From the NCBI GenBank assembly GCA_025059775.1, contig JANXCW010000018.1, positions 1-36,368 on the forward strand: a stretch of DNA of 36,368 bases, given 5' to 3'. This DNA is from Armatimonadota bacterium. Lineage in GTDB: Bacteria > Sysuimicrobiota > Sysuimicrobiia > Sysuimicrobiales > Sysuimicrobiaceae. The translations under genes were made by a program, and so were the position numbers. The number at the start of each line of letters is the position of its first letter. Position 1 is the first letter of the stretch. The notes beneath the pieces are model-generated. The model made no database searches. It had not been told where the DNA came from and worked only from the letters and a program-made list of their open reading frames with translations. Shown piece by piece: positions 1 through 7,421 of this stretch.

Positions 1-1
1 G

Positions 2-115
2 GAGGCCATCACCCTGGTGGTGGCGGGGGCTCGGAACGCGGGGGTGTCCACCGTCTGCCCCACCTTCGCCTGGCAGAGCGCCACGATCCCGATCCGGAGA
101 CCACCGCGAAACTGA
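2..115 (+). CDS. Partial CDS, C-terminal 37 residues of an unidentified protein
   Basis: An open frame runs in from the left edge and stops at TGA 113-115, 16 bases before the next start. It ends with the residues EAITLVVAGARNAGVSTVCP and then FAWQSATIPIRRPPRN. The spacing and strand fit the operon that follows, so this is probably the tail of its upstream member. I do not recognise the family from so short a piece, and no domain can be assigned. It could also be a chance open frame, because GC-rich DNA has few stops. Confidence 0.45.
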   Translation, partial: EAITLVVAGARNAGVSTVCPTFAWQSATIPIRRPPRN

Positions 116-131
116 CCGTGGAGGAGGGGGA

Positions 132-947
132 ATGGCACGGGAGGAGAGGTGGCTGGAGGGGATGGTGGCCCTGGTGACGGGCGCGGGCCGTGGGGAAGAC
201 GGCGGAGGCGGAGCCGGCATCTCCCGGTACCTGGCTCGCCAGGGTGCCCGGGTGGCGGTGAACGACCTCACGGAGGAATATGCGCAGGCCACCGTGGATC
301 AGATTCGCAGCAGGGGCGGAGAGGCGTGGGGCATTGTGGGGGATGTCTCGGACCCCGCGGAAGCCCAGCGGATGGTGGACGCCGTGGTGCGCCATTTCGG
401 CCGGCTGGACATCCTGGTGAACAACGCGGCCATCGGTGGCCTGATCCCCGCGGTGGAACGGCTCCCGGACGAGATCTGGCACCGTCAGGTGGCGGTGGAT
501 CTCTCGGGCCCCTTCTATATGAGCCGGGCTGCCCTACGGCACATGATCCCACAAGGATTTGGTCGCATCGTGAACATCGCTTCCCTCGCCGCGGTCCGCA
601 CGGGATTCGTGAGCGGCTCCACGTACACCACCGCGAAAACGGGGCTTTTGGGACTGACCCGGCAGATGGCCTTTGAGGTGGCGCAGTTTGGGATCACGGT
701 GAACGCGCTTATGCCCACCGGCATCCGGAACCCCCGGATCCTGCGGATGAGACCGGAATGGTTGCAGGCGGAGGGGAGACTGGGCCCCCTGGATCCCGAG
801 GAAGAGATCGGGAAACTCGTGGCCTTCCTCTCCCGGCGGGATGTGTCCTTCATTTCCGGAGCGGCTATCCCCCTGGACCGAGGGGTAGGGAGTGCCCTGG
901 GGAACTTCGAGGCCTACAAGCAGAGGACTGGGAAGGACGCGGGCTAG
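132..947 (+). CDS. Short-chain dehydrogenase/reductase (SDR), paralog 1 of 3
   Basis: NAD(P)-dependent oxidoreductase of the classical SDR family, 271 residues, cytoplasmic. The Rossmann start is TGAGRGEDGGGGAGI (residues 16-30). This glycine-rich loop is about four residues longer than the usual TGxxxGIG, a feature shared by all three paralogs here. Asp45 at the end of strand beta-2 (AVND) suggests NAD rather than NADP. NNAA (97-100), Ser151, Tyr165 and Lys169 give the NNAG-type motif and the catalytic triad; the active-site Asn of the tetrad is replaced by Asp123 (VDL for VNL). The start ATG at 132 has a strong ribosome site (GAGGAGGGGG) just before it. It is first of three tandem SDR genes and most like the third, including near-identical DNA around the EEYAQATVDQIR segment. 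The substrate is unknown; a secondary alcohol or ketone of the pathway encoded downstream is likely. Confidence 0.9.
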   Translation: MAREERWLEGMVALVTGAGRGEDGGGGAGISRYLARQGARVAVNDLTEEYAQATVDQIRSRGGEAWGIVGDVSDPAEAQRMVDAVVRHFGRLDILVNNAAIGGLIPAVERLPDEIWHRQVAVDLSGPFYMSRAALRHMIPQGFGRIVNIASLAAVRTGFVSGSTYTTAKTGLLGLTRQMAFEVAQFGITVNALMPTGIRNPRILRMRPEWLQAEGRLGPLDPEEEIGKLVAFLSRRDVSFISGAAIPLDRGVGSALGNFEAYKQRTGKDAG

Positions 948-960
948 AGAGGAGGGAGGG

Positions 961-1782
961 ATGCAGAGGGTACGGTTGTGCGACCTCAGCGGGATGGTGG
1001 CCCTGGTGACGGGCGCCGGGGGCGGCTCCAAGGGGGGAGTCGGGCCCGTGATCGCCCGGTCCCTAGCCCAGGCGGGTGCCCGGGTGGCGGTGAACGATCG
1101 GACTGCGGAGTGGGCGGAAGCCACGGTGCAGGAGCTGCGGGGGGAGGGGCTAGAGGCGGAGGCGTTCCCCGCGGACGTGGCGGATGTCCGGCAGGCGGAC
1201 CAGCTGGTGGAGCGGGTGGTGGAACGGTTCGGGCAGCTGGACGTCCTCGTGAACAAGGCGGAGTACCACGCGAGTGGCCAGCGGGCGGACGAGGTGTCGG
1301 ACGAGGAGTGGGAGAGAAGCCTCGCGGTGAACGTGCATGCTCCGTTTTACCTGAGCCGGGCCGCGGTGCGGCACATGCGAGCTCGGAGGTTCGGCCGGAT
1401 CATCAACGTCTCCAACATCTCCGCCATCCGCACGAGCCTGCTGCACGGGGTGCCGTACGTAGCTACAAAGGAGGCTCTGTACGGGCTCACCCGACACTTG
1501 GCCATCGAGGTGGCCCAGCACGGCATCACGGTGAACGCCATCCTGCCAGGGTTCATCCTCACACCGAAGCTCTTGGAGGACTGGCCGGAGGAGCGGCAGA
1601 GCGCGGTGGCGGCCACGATTCCCGCGCTCCGAGCTGGGACCCCCGAGGAGGTGGCGGCCCTGGTGGTGTTCCTGGCAAGTCGGGAGGCGGGCTACATCAC
1701 GGGGGCGGCTATCCCCATCGATGGAGCGGTATCCGTGGTGCCCGGAGGAGGCGGGGGGCGCCGGGAGACCGCGTTCGTGTAG
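961..1782 (+). CDS. SDR family protein, paralog 2 of 3, with altered active site
   Basis: A 273-residue SDR-fold protein. ATG 961 is chosen over upstream in-frame ATGs because GAGGAGGGAGGG sits directly before it and the preceding SDR ends at 947. The Rossmann motif TGAGGGSKGGVG (17-28) keeps the long glycine loop of its neighbours, and Asp46 again suggests NAD. Two conserved positions are changed. The NNAG-type motif reads NKAE (98-101). The position matching the catalytic Ser of the paralogs (14 residues before the Tyr) is Asn152, although Ser151 and Ser154 lie beside it. Tyr166, Lys170 and Asn124 are present. The protein may therefore be a weak or specialised enzyme, or a non-catalytic partner of one of the adjacent SDRs, since SDRs often form tetramers. 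The C-terminus is glycine/arginine-rich (GGGGRR) and differs from those of the two paralogs. Confidence 0.87.
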   Translation: MQRVRLCDLSGMVALVTGAGGGSKGGVGPVIARSLAQAGARVAVNDRTAEWAEATVQELRGEGLEAEAFPADVADVRQADQLVERVVERFGQLDVLVNKAEYHASGQRADEVSDEEWERSLAVNVHAPFYLSRAAVRHMRARRFGRIINVSNISAIRTSLLHGVPYVATKEALYGLTRHLAIEVAQHGITVNAILPGFILTPKLLEDWPEERQSAVAATIPALRAGTPEEVAALVVFLASREAGYITGAAIPIDGAVSVVPGGGGGRRETAFV

Positions 1783-1792
1783 AGGTCGTGGC

Positions 1793-2611
1793 ATGGGCCG
1801 GTTGGAAGGTATGGTGGCCCTGGTCACGGGTGCGGGTGGCGGAGCGCTGGGCGGCGGGGGAGCGGGCATCGCGCGGACCTTGGCGGAGGAAGGCGCCCGG
1901 GTGGCCGTGAACGATCTCCAGGAGGAATATGCGCAGGCCACGGTGGACCAGATCCGCGGCAGGGGCCGGGAAGCGTGGCCGGTGGTGGGGGATGTCTCGG
2001 ACCCCAGCCAGGCCCGCCGGATGGTGGAGTCCGTGGTGGATCGGTGGGGGCGGCTGGACATCCTGGTGAACAATGCGGCGCGCCTGGGGCGTTCCCCCGC
2101 GGTGGAGCGGATGCCGGACGAGGAGTGGTGGAGCTACTTGCGGGTGAACCTCTCGGGACCCTTCTACATGAGCCGGGCTGCCCTCCCCCACATGGTCCGA
2201 CAGGGGTTCGGCCGCATCGTCAACCTCTCCTCCCTGGCGGCCCTTCGGGCCAGCTTGAACGGGGGAGCCTGCTACACCTCCTCCAAGCGGGGTCTTCTTG
2301 GCCTCACACGGCAGCTCGCCGCGGAATTCTACCCGTACGGAATCACGGTGAACGCCGTTCTCCCCGCGGGGATCCTCACGGGCCGCATGCGCACCCAGAT
2401 GCGGAAAGAGGAGGTGGAGGCCCGGCTGGCAAGTCGACGGATTGCCCTCCCCGAGGACATCGGAGCGCTCGTGGCCTTCCTCGCGAGCCGGGAGGCAGGA
2501 CTGATCACCGCCAGCGTGATCGTGATCCCCGGAGTGGCCGTCTGCCCCCTGGGAGACTACGCCCAGTACCGGGCCGTGGCCCAGGCCATCGGGAAGGACA
2601 TCGGGGCGTGA
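1793..2611 (+). CDS. Short-chain dehydrogenase/reductase (SDR), paralog 3 of 3
   Basis: A 272-residue classical SDR with a complete catalytic set. The cofactor loop is TGAGGGALGGGGAGI (12-26), Asp41 suggests NAD, NNAA is at 93-96, and Asn119, Ser147, Tyr161 and Lys165 form the tetrad. ATG 1793 aligns with the start of paralog 1 and lies 10 bases after the previous stop, with only a weak ribosome site (AGAGGT). An earlier in-frame ATG at 1721 would overlap paralog 2 by 60 bases and is not supported by alignment. The C-terminus (LGDYAQYRAVAQAIGKDIGA) resembles that of paralog 1 (LGNFEAYKQRTGKDAG) but not paralog 2, so 1 and 3 are the closer pair. The substrate is not predictable. It precedes two solute-binding protein genes in the same run. 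Confidence 0.9.
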   Translation: MGRLEGMVALVTGAGGGALGGGGAGIARTLAEEGARVAVNDLQEEYAQATVDQIRGRGREAWPVVGDVSDPSQARRMVESVVDRWGRLDILVNNAARLGRSPAVERMPDEEWWSYLRVNLSGPFYMSRAALPHMVRQGFGRIVNLSSLAALRASLNGGACYTSSKRGLLGLTRQLAAEFYPYGITVNAVLPAGILTGRMRTQMRKEEVEARLASRRIALPEDIGALVAFLASREAGLITASVIVIPGVAVCPLGDYAQYRAVAQAIGKDIGA

Positions 2612-2637
2612 AATGCACAGGTAAGGTGGGGAGGCGG

Positions 2638-4161
2638 ATGCGCATGCGGATCGTAGGGTGGATACTGGTGGTGACGCTAGGATTCGGCCTAGCCGTGAGG
2701 CCACCCGTGGGCCTGCCCCTCGCGGAAGCTGCCCCGGGCCCTAAGCGCGGGGGAGTTCTGCGGGTGGTGGACGAACCTCCAGGTTCGCCCTTCGGCGTGC
2801 CATGGGAGATCGTGGGGGTCTCCGTGTGCGCGGCCATCCCCGCCTTCGAAAGCCTCCTGTGGGTAGACCGGCAGGGACGCGTCTATCCGCGGCTTGCGGA
2901 GCGGTGGGAGGTGGCTTCCGATCGCCGCTCCGTCACCATCACCGTGCGGCGGGGCGTCCGCTTCCACGATGGAACGCCCCTCACCGCACAGGCGGTGGTC
3001 TACAACCTCCAGCGTCAGGTAGAGGCCCGCCGGGTCCCCTTCCGATCCGTAGAGGCGTTGGATGACCGGCGGGTACGCATTCACCTCCACGAGTGGGACA
3101 ACCGGATCTGGCTGAACCTCATGGGTACCTCCGCCCTCCTGGCGTCCCCGTCCTTCATCGAGCGGCAAGGGGTGGATCGGGCCCGGTGGGAGCCGGTCGG
3201 CACCGGACCCTTCCGGTTCGTCCGTTACCAGCGGGACGCCGCGGTGATCTACCGGAGGTTCTCGAACTACTGGCAAACAGGCAAGCCCTATCTGGACGGG
3301 GTGGAGATCCGGTTCATCCGGGACCCTCAGACCCTGCGGGCCGCCTTCCTCGCGGGGCAGGTGGACGTGGCGGGGCTCGGTCCCTATCCGGTCGCCGCGG
3401 AGCTGGTCCGGGAGGGCTATCCCGCGGAATCCTTCTTCGGTGGGGTGGTGGTCCTGGTCCCGGACAGCGCGAACCCCGACTCCCCCCTGGCAGACCGGCG
3501 GGTGCGGGAGGCCATCGGGTATGCCATCGACCGGGAATCCCTCGCCCGGGCCACCCTCTTCGGTCTTTCCCAGGGATGGAGCCAACTCACGGTCCCGGAA
3601 TCCCGGGCGTACCTCCAGGACCACCCCGGCCCCACGTACAACCCGCAGCGAGCTCGGGAACTGCTGGCACAGGCAGGATACCCGAATGGGTTCGAGACCA
3701 CCCTGATCCCGGCTCCGTACCTGGACCGTAACATCGCGGTCGCGATCCAGCAGTACCTGAGCGCGGTGGGGATCCGCGCCCAGCTGGAGCTCCCCGAGAT
3801 CGGCCGCTACACGGAGTACCAGCGGCGGGGCTGGCGAGGGATGCTCATCCACGTGTTCGGGTACTTCCCGAACTTCAACGCGCACGTGAGCTTCTACTAC
3901 ACGCAGTCCCCGGAGGGATATGCCAGCATGCGGCGCCCATCCCAGCTGGAGGTCCTGTTCCGGGACTCCGTGCGGACCCTGCGGGAGGAGCGGCACAAGG
4001 TCCAGGCACTGCACCGCCTGCTCCTCAGCGACCTCACCGTGATCCCCCTCATGCGCTACGGGAGACTCTACGTGATGCAGAAATCTGTGCGTGACACCAA
4101 GCACCTCCGGTGGGCCACCTGGCCCTTCTGGGCACCTGAGGACGCGTGGCTGGATCGCTGA
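2638..4161 (+). CDS. ABC transporter solute-binding protein, family 5 (DppA-like), copy 1
   Basis: Extracytoplasmic binding protein of the peptide/nickel/opine class (SBP_bac_5), 507 residues. The N-terminus has positive residues (MRMRIVG), a hydrophobic core and a likely cleavage site near AEAAPG at about residue 30. There is no lipobox cysteine, so the mature protein should be free in a periplasm. Mature landmarks typical of the family are RGGVLRVVDE, FGVPWEIVG, LAERWEVASD, VRFHDGTPLTAQAVVYNLQR, VGTGPFRFVRY, ANPDSPLADRRVREAIGYAID and YNPQRARELLAQAGYPNGF. ATG 2638 follows GGTGGGGAGG at a good distance. It lies in tandem with a close paralog and upstream of a DppBC pair at 10912-12754 that is its likely permease. 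The ligand is unknown. Confidence 0.92.
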   Translation: MRMRIVGWILVVTLGFGLAVRPPVGLPLAEAAPGPKRGGVLRVVDEPPGSPFGVPWEIVGVSVCAAIPAFESLLWVDRQGRVYPRLAERWEVASDRRSVTITVRRGVRFHDGTPLTAQAVVYNLQRQVEARRVPFRSVEALDDRRVRIHLHEWDNRIWLNLMGTSALLASPSFIERQGVDRARWEPVGTGPFRFVRYQRDAAVIYRRFSNYWQTGKPYLDGVEIRFIRDPQTLRAAFLAGQVDVAGLGPYPVAAELVREGYPAESFFGGVVVLVPDSANPDSPLADRRVREAIGYAIDRESLARATLFGLSQGWSQLTVPESRAYLQDHPGPTYNPQRARELLAQAGYPNGFETTLIPAPYLDRNIAVAIQQYLSAVGIRAQLELPEIGRYTEYQRRGWRGMLIHVFGYFPNFNAHVSFYYTQSPEGYASMRRPSQLEVLFRDSVRTLREERHKVQALHRLLLSDLTVIPLMRYGRLYVMQKSVRDTKHLRWATWPFWAPEDAWLDR

Positions 4162-4183
4162 CATCAGGCGAGAGGGAGGGAAG

Positions 4184-5710
4184 ATGACGGAGAGGAAGAC
4201 GGCAAAGCTTCGATTCCAACGGGTTGGCGCGGGAGCGGCATTGCTGCTCGCCCTGCTCCTCGTGGGCGGCGCGGGGGCCGCGGCCCCTTCCCGGGGAGGC
4301 CTCCTTCGGGTCGTGGATGAAGCGCCGGGAGGGCCCTTCGGAGTTCCCTGGGAAATTGTGGGCATCTCCATCTGCGCGGCCGTACCGGCCCTGGAGCCCC
4401 TGTTGTGGATGGACCGCGGGGGCCGGGTCATGCCGAAGCTCGGGGAGCGATGGGAGATCAGCCCGGACCGACGGGTCATCACCCTGCACCTGCGCAAGGG
4501 GGTGAAGTTCCACGACGGAACCGATCTCACCGCCCAGGCGGTACAGTTCAACCTGCAGAAGCAGATGGAGCGGGGGCTGATCCCCTACTTCGAGGCGGTG
4601 GAGGCGGTGGATCGGGACACGGTGCGGATCCGGTTAAAAGGATGGGACAACCGGGTGCTGGTGACCTTGGCGGGGACTCCCGCAACCGTTATCTCGCCCG
4701 CGGCCCTGGAGCGGTTGGGGTTGGAACGGGCCCGGTGGCACCCGGTGGGAACGGGCCCCTTCCAACTGGAGCGGTATGAACGGGACGCCTACGTGCGCTA
4801 TCGGAGGTTCGGGCAGTACTGGGACCGGGGCAAGCCCTACCTGGATGGGGTGGAGATCCGGTTCATCCGAGACCCCCAAACCCTGAAGGCGGCTCTCCTG
4901 GCGGGACAGATCGACGTGACGGGGCTCCAGGATCTGGCGCTCATCGCGGAGCTGCGGGGGGCGGGGTTTGAGCTGATGGCTGCGGACAACGCCATCCTAA
5001 CCCTGATTCCCGATAGCGCCAACGCGGATTCCCCGTTTGCCGATCGCCGGGTCCGGGAGGCCCTGAGCTATGCCATCGACCGGGAAGCCATTGCCCGGGG
5101 GCTGGGGTTCGGGCTGCTGCAGCCCACAAACCAGCTGGCGTTCCCCGAGCAATCCGCGTACCTGCGGGATTACCGGGGTCCCACGTACAACCCGCAGCGG
5201 GCGCGGGAACTGCTGGCACAGGCAGGATACCCGAACGGGTTCAGCACCCGGCTTATCCCGGCGCCGTTCATCCCGCGGGACCACGTGCTGGCCATTCAAC
5301 GGTACCTGCGGGAGGTGGGGATCCACGCGGAGGTGGAGTTCCCGGAGGCCCCGAGATACCGGGAGTACTCCACGCGGGGCTGGCGGGGGATCCTGGTACA
5401 CTTCCTTGGATTCTTCGCGAACTACAACAGCTTCGTGGGCTTCTACTTCGTGAATCCTCCGGAGGTGTGGGCGAGCATGGCGCGGCCCGCGGCTCTACTT
5501 CAGGTGTTCGCGGAATCCGTCGCCACCCTGCGGCCGGAGGGGTACAAGACGCAGCAGCTGCATCGGATCCTCTTGCAGGAGCACCTGCACGTGACGGTGT
5601 GGCGCTCGCCGCGGGCATACGTGAAGCGCCCCCATGTCCAGAACACCAACCACATGAAGTGGGTCACCTGGCCGTGGTGGACACCCGGAGAGGCTTGGAT
5701 CCGGCGGTAA
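4184..5710 (+). CDS. ABC transporter solute-binding protein, family 5 (DppA-like), copy 2
   Basis: A 508-residue paralog of the preceding gene. The signal peptide has a basic n-region (KTAKLRFQR), the hydrophobic stretch ALLLALLLVGG and cleavage probably near AGAAA; no lipobox cysteine. ATG 4184 is preceded by GAGAGGGAGGG. The two copies share long blocks, such as YLDGVEIRFIRDPQTL and PTYNPQRARELLAQAGYPNG. At DNA level 5180-5242 matches 3631-3693 at 60 of 63 bases, including third positions, far closer than the rest of the two genes. That suggests a recent exchange (gene conversion) inside an older duplication. Two binding proteins may feed one permease with two related ligands. Confidence 0.92.
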   Translation: MTERKTAKLRFQRVGAGAALLLALLLVGGAGAAAPSRGGLLRVVDEAPGGPFGVPWEIVGISICAAVPALEPLLWMDRGGRVMPKLGERWEISPDRRVITLHLRKGVKFHDGTDLTAQAVQFNLQKQMERGLIPYFEAVEAVDRDTVRIRLKGWDNRVLVTLAGTPATVISPAALERLGLERARWHPVGTGPFQLERYERDAYVRYRRFGQYWDRGKPYLDGVEIRFIRDPQTLKAALLAGQIDVTGLQDLALIAELRGAGFELMAADNAILTLIPDSANADSPFADRRVREALSYAIDREAIARGLGFGLLQPTNQLAFPEQSAYLRDYRGPTYNPQRARELLAQAGYPNGFSTRLIPAPFIPRDHVLAIQRYLREVGIHAEVEFPEAPRYREYSTRGWRGILVHFLGFFANYNSFVGFYFVNPPEVWASMARPAALLQVFAESVATLRPEGYKTQQLHRILLQEHLHVTVWRSPRAYVKRPHVQNTNHMKWVTWPWWTPGEAWIRR

Positions 5711-5723
5711 GGAGGGAAGCAGG

Positions 5724-6314
5724 ATGCGGGACTGGCGGTTGGAGATCGTGGACCCCACGGGAGGGAGGTTGTGGCAAGAGGGAGAGGCGGCAACTGCCTC
5801 CCTTTCCCAGGTCCGGCTCGACCCAGAGCGGCTGCGGGGGCTGCGGTGCGGATTGCTGGACAACTCCAAGCCGGGCTCGGAGCGTTTGTTGCGGGAACTC
5901 GCCCGACGGCTGGCGGACCGGTACGGGGTCCGGATCGGGCCCTTCGTGGTCAAGGGATTCCCGTCCGTACCTGCCACAGAGGAGGAGCTGGGGCGGGTGG
6001 CGGATGGCGCGGACCTGGTCCTTACCGGGGTGGGGGACTGAGGGTCCTGCAGCGCGTGCAGTGTGCACGACGCCATCAACCTCATCGAGCGGGGGATCCC
6101 GGCGGTGGCCGTGATCACAGAGCCCTTCGTGCCTACGGTGCGGGCCATCCAGGCCACTCGGAAGGTGCAGGAGCCGCGGTTCGTGGTGATGCCGCATCCC
6201 CTGGCGAATCTCACCCCGGAGGAGGCCGCGGAACGCGCGGAGCAGCTCCTGGATCCCGTGGCGGAGCGCCTGCTGCGCGCGCTGGGACAGCTCCGGGTAG
6301 CGCAGAGCGGGTGA
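5724..6314 (+). CDS. UGSC-family selenoprotein (in-frame TGA = selenocysteine 106)
   Basis: A 196-residue protein read through TGA 6039-6041. The frame before the TGA (MRDWRLEIVDPTGG to DLVLTGVGD) and after it (GSCSACSVHDAINLIERGIP to LRVAQSG, stop TGA 6312-6314) is the same. The join reads GVGD-Sec-GSC, residues 102-109, which is the diagnostic motif of the UGSC (seleno)protein family. Sec106 and Cys109 form a redox-type UxxC pair, and Cys112 lies next to it. Family landmarks after the motif include VHDA, ERGIPAV, ITEPF and PHPLANLTPEE. A SECIS-like hairpin starts 10 bases after the TGA. TGA is an ordinary stop for many genes here, so the code is not reassigned. ATG 5724 has a GGAGGG ribosome site. 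The family's reaction is not established as far as I know; thiol/selenol redox or a reductase step is inferred from the motif. Split annotation as two small ORFs would be an error. Confidence 0.9.
6052..6073 (+). promoter_or_regulatory. Candidate bacterial SECIS hairpin
   Basis: The RNA GCG-CGUGC / loop AGUGU / GCACG-(bulged A)-CGC forms an 8-bp stem with a 5-nt loop inside the coding sequence. The loop begins 19 bases after the TGA and has G as its second base. Known bacterial SECIS elements lie just downstream of the Sec UGA and have a small apical loop about 16-37 bases away, with G near the loop start, so position and form fit. SelB would bind here. The fold was worked out by eye. A competing small stem (CTGCA 6047-6051 with TGCAG 6057-6061) exists. 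Confidence 0.65.
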
Positions 6315-6323
6315 GGGACACGG

Positions 6324-7391
6324 ATGCTGCCGGAGTACGCGGAGCTGGTGGAGTACCTCATGGAGCATGGGTGTACGGATGGGCTTCCCGTCCTCCCTCC
6401 CCTGCGGCCCCTTGTGGACCGTATGGTCGAGGCCTCGGGCCGTCGGGGAGAGGAAGTCCTGGGCGTTGTTCCACCCCGGAACACGCCGGCCACGGTAGAG
6501 CTCGTGGCGGCGAACGCGGTGATGGCGGGGTGCAAGCCGGAGTACATGCCCGTGGTGTTGGCGGCGGTAGAGGCCATCCTGGACCCCGCCTTTAACCTTC
6601 AGGCGGTGGCCTGCACCACGGCAGGGCCGGGCCTCCTGGTGATCGTGAACGGCCCTGTCCGGCACCGGATCGGAATCAACTGTCGGGAACGGCTGTTCGG
6701 TCCTGGAAACCGGGCCAACGCCACCATCGGACGGGTATTGCGGCTCCTGCTCATCAACCTGGGAGGATCCCTGGAGACGGACCGGTCCACCTTTGGGCAC
6801 CCCGGGCAGTACACGTACTGCATCGGAGAGGATGAGGAGGGCAGTCCCTGGGAGCCCTTCCACGTGGATCGGGGATATGCCGCCGAGGACAGCGTGGTCA
6901 CCGTGATGGCCTGCCGGGGCCCCAGTACCGTGGGATACTTCGACCCGGACGGAGGGGGAGAACGGCTCCTGCGGGCCATCGCGGACGCCATGTCTCCCAT
7001 TCCCGCCTTCGGCCCCGTAGGCTATACGGAGTACGTGCTCCTCATCGGTCCCGAGCACCGGGATCTGCTCAGCCGGGAGGGGTGGACAAAAGCGGGGATC
7101 CGCCAGTTCCTCCAGGCCCACGCCCGGCGCCGGGCTCAGGACTTCCGGGCCATCGGGGACAACCGCAAGGGCGGGTACGCGTGGGGGGAGCCCCGGCGGT
7201 GGGTGGAGGAGGTGGACCCGGACGACCGGTGGGTGCACCTCATCCGGGATCCCTCGGACGTACACATCCTCAGCGCGGGAGGAGCGGCTGGAGCCTTCTC
7301 CGTCCTGATCGGGGTCATGCCCCGGCGGCTCAGCACCTGGCAGAGCCGCCGGGTGCAGAAAGCAGGGATCGCGATCCCCACGGGCGAATAG
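6324..7391 (+). CDS. Conserved UGSC-associated protein of unknown function
   Basis: A 355-residue, apparently cytoplasmic protein with no signal or membrane segment, starting 9 bases after the UGSC selenoprotein gene. I recognise the family from memory as a frequent neighbour of UGSC genes; it usually starts with a WTDGLPVVPP-like motif and carries NAVMAGC, IVNGP, IGIN, FGPGNRANATIGR and SPWEPFHV blocks, all of which are visible here. In this copy the first motif is HGCTDGLPVLPP, with Cys17 where I remember Trp. Other cysteines are in MAGCKPEY, VACTTAGPG, GINCRERL, YTYCIGED and MACRGPS. Tight linkage to a selenol/thiol protein and the cysteine content suggest the two act as one enzyme, comparable in outline to the multi-subunit selenoenzyme reductases, but this is inference. 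The reaction is unknown. Confidence 0.8.
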   Translation: MLPEYAELVEYLMEHGCTDGLPVLPPLRPLVDRMVEASGRRGEEVLGVVPPRNTPATVELVAANAVMAGCKPEYMPVVLAAVEAILDPAFNLQAVACTTAGPGLLVIVNGPVRHRIGINCRERLFGPGNRANATIGRVLRLLLINLGGSLETDRSTFGHPGQYTYCIGEDEEGSPWEPFHVDRGYAAEDSVVTVMACRGPSTVGYFDPDGGGERLLRAIADAMSPIPAFGPVGYTEYVLLIGPEHRDLLSREGWTKAGIRQFLQAHARRRAQDFRAIGDNRKGGYAWGEPRRWVEEVDPDDRWVHLIRDPSDVHILSAGGAAGAFSVLIGVMPRRLSTWQSRRVQKAGIAIPTGE

Positions 7392-7421
7392 TGCCATGGA
7401 AACCACCACGGAGAAGGGAGC

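Noticed and set aside
6039-6041. TGA as a true stop, giving two separate small genes
   Set aside because: The second half would begin after the family motif GSCSACSVHDA and lack a ribosome site; joined, the halves make a full UGSC protein with a SECIS-like hairpin in place.
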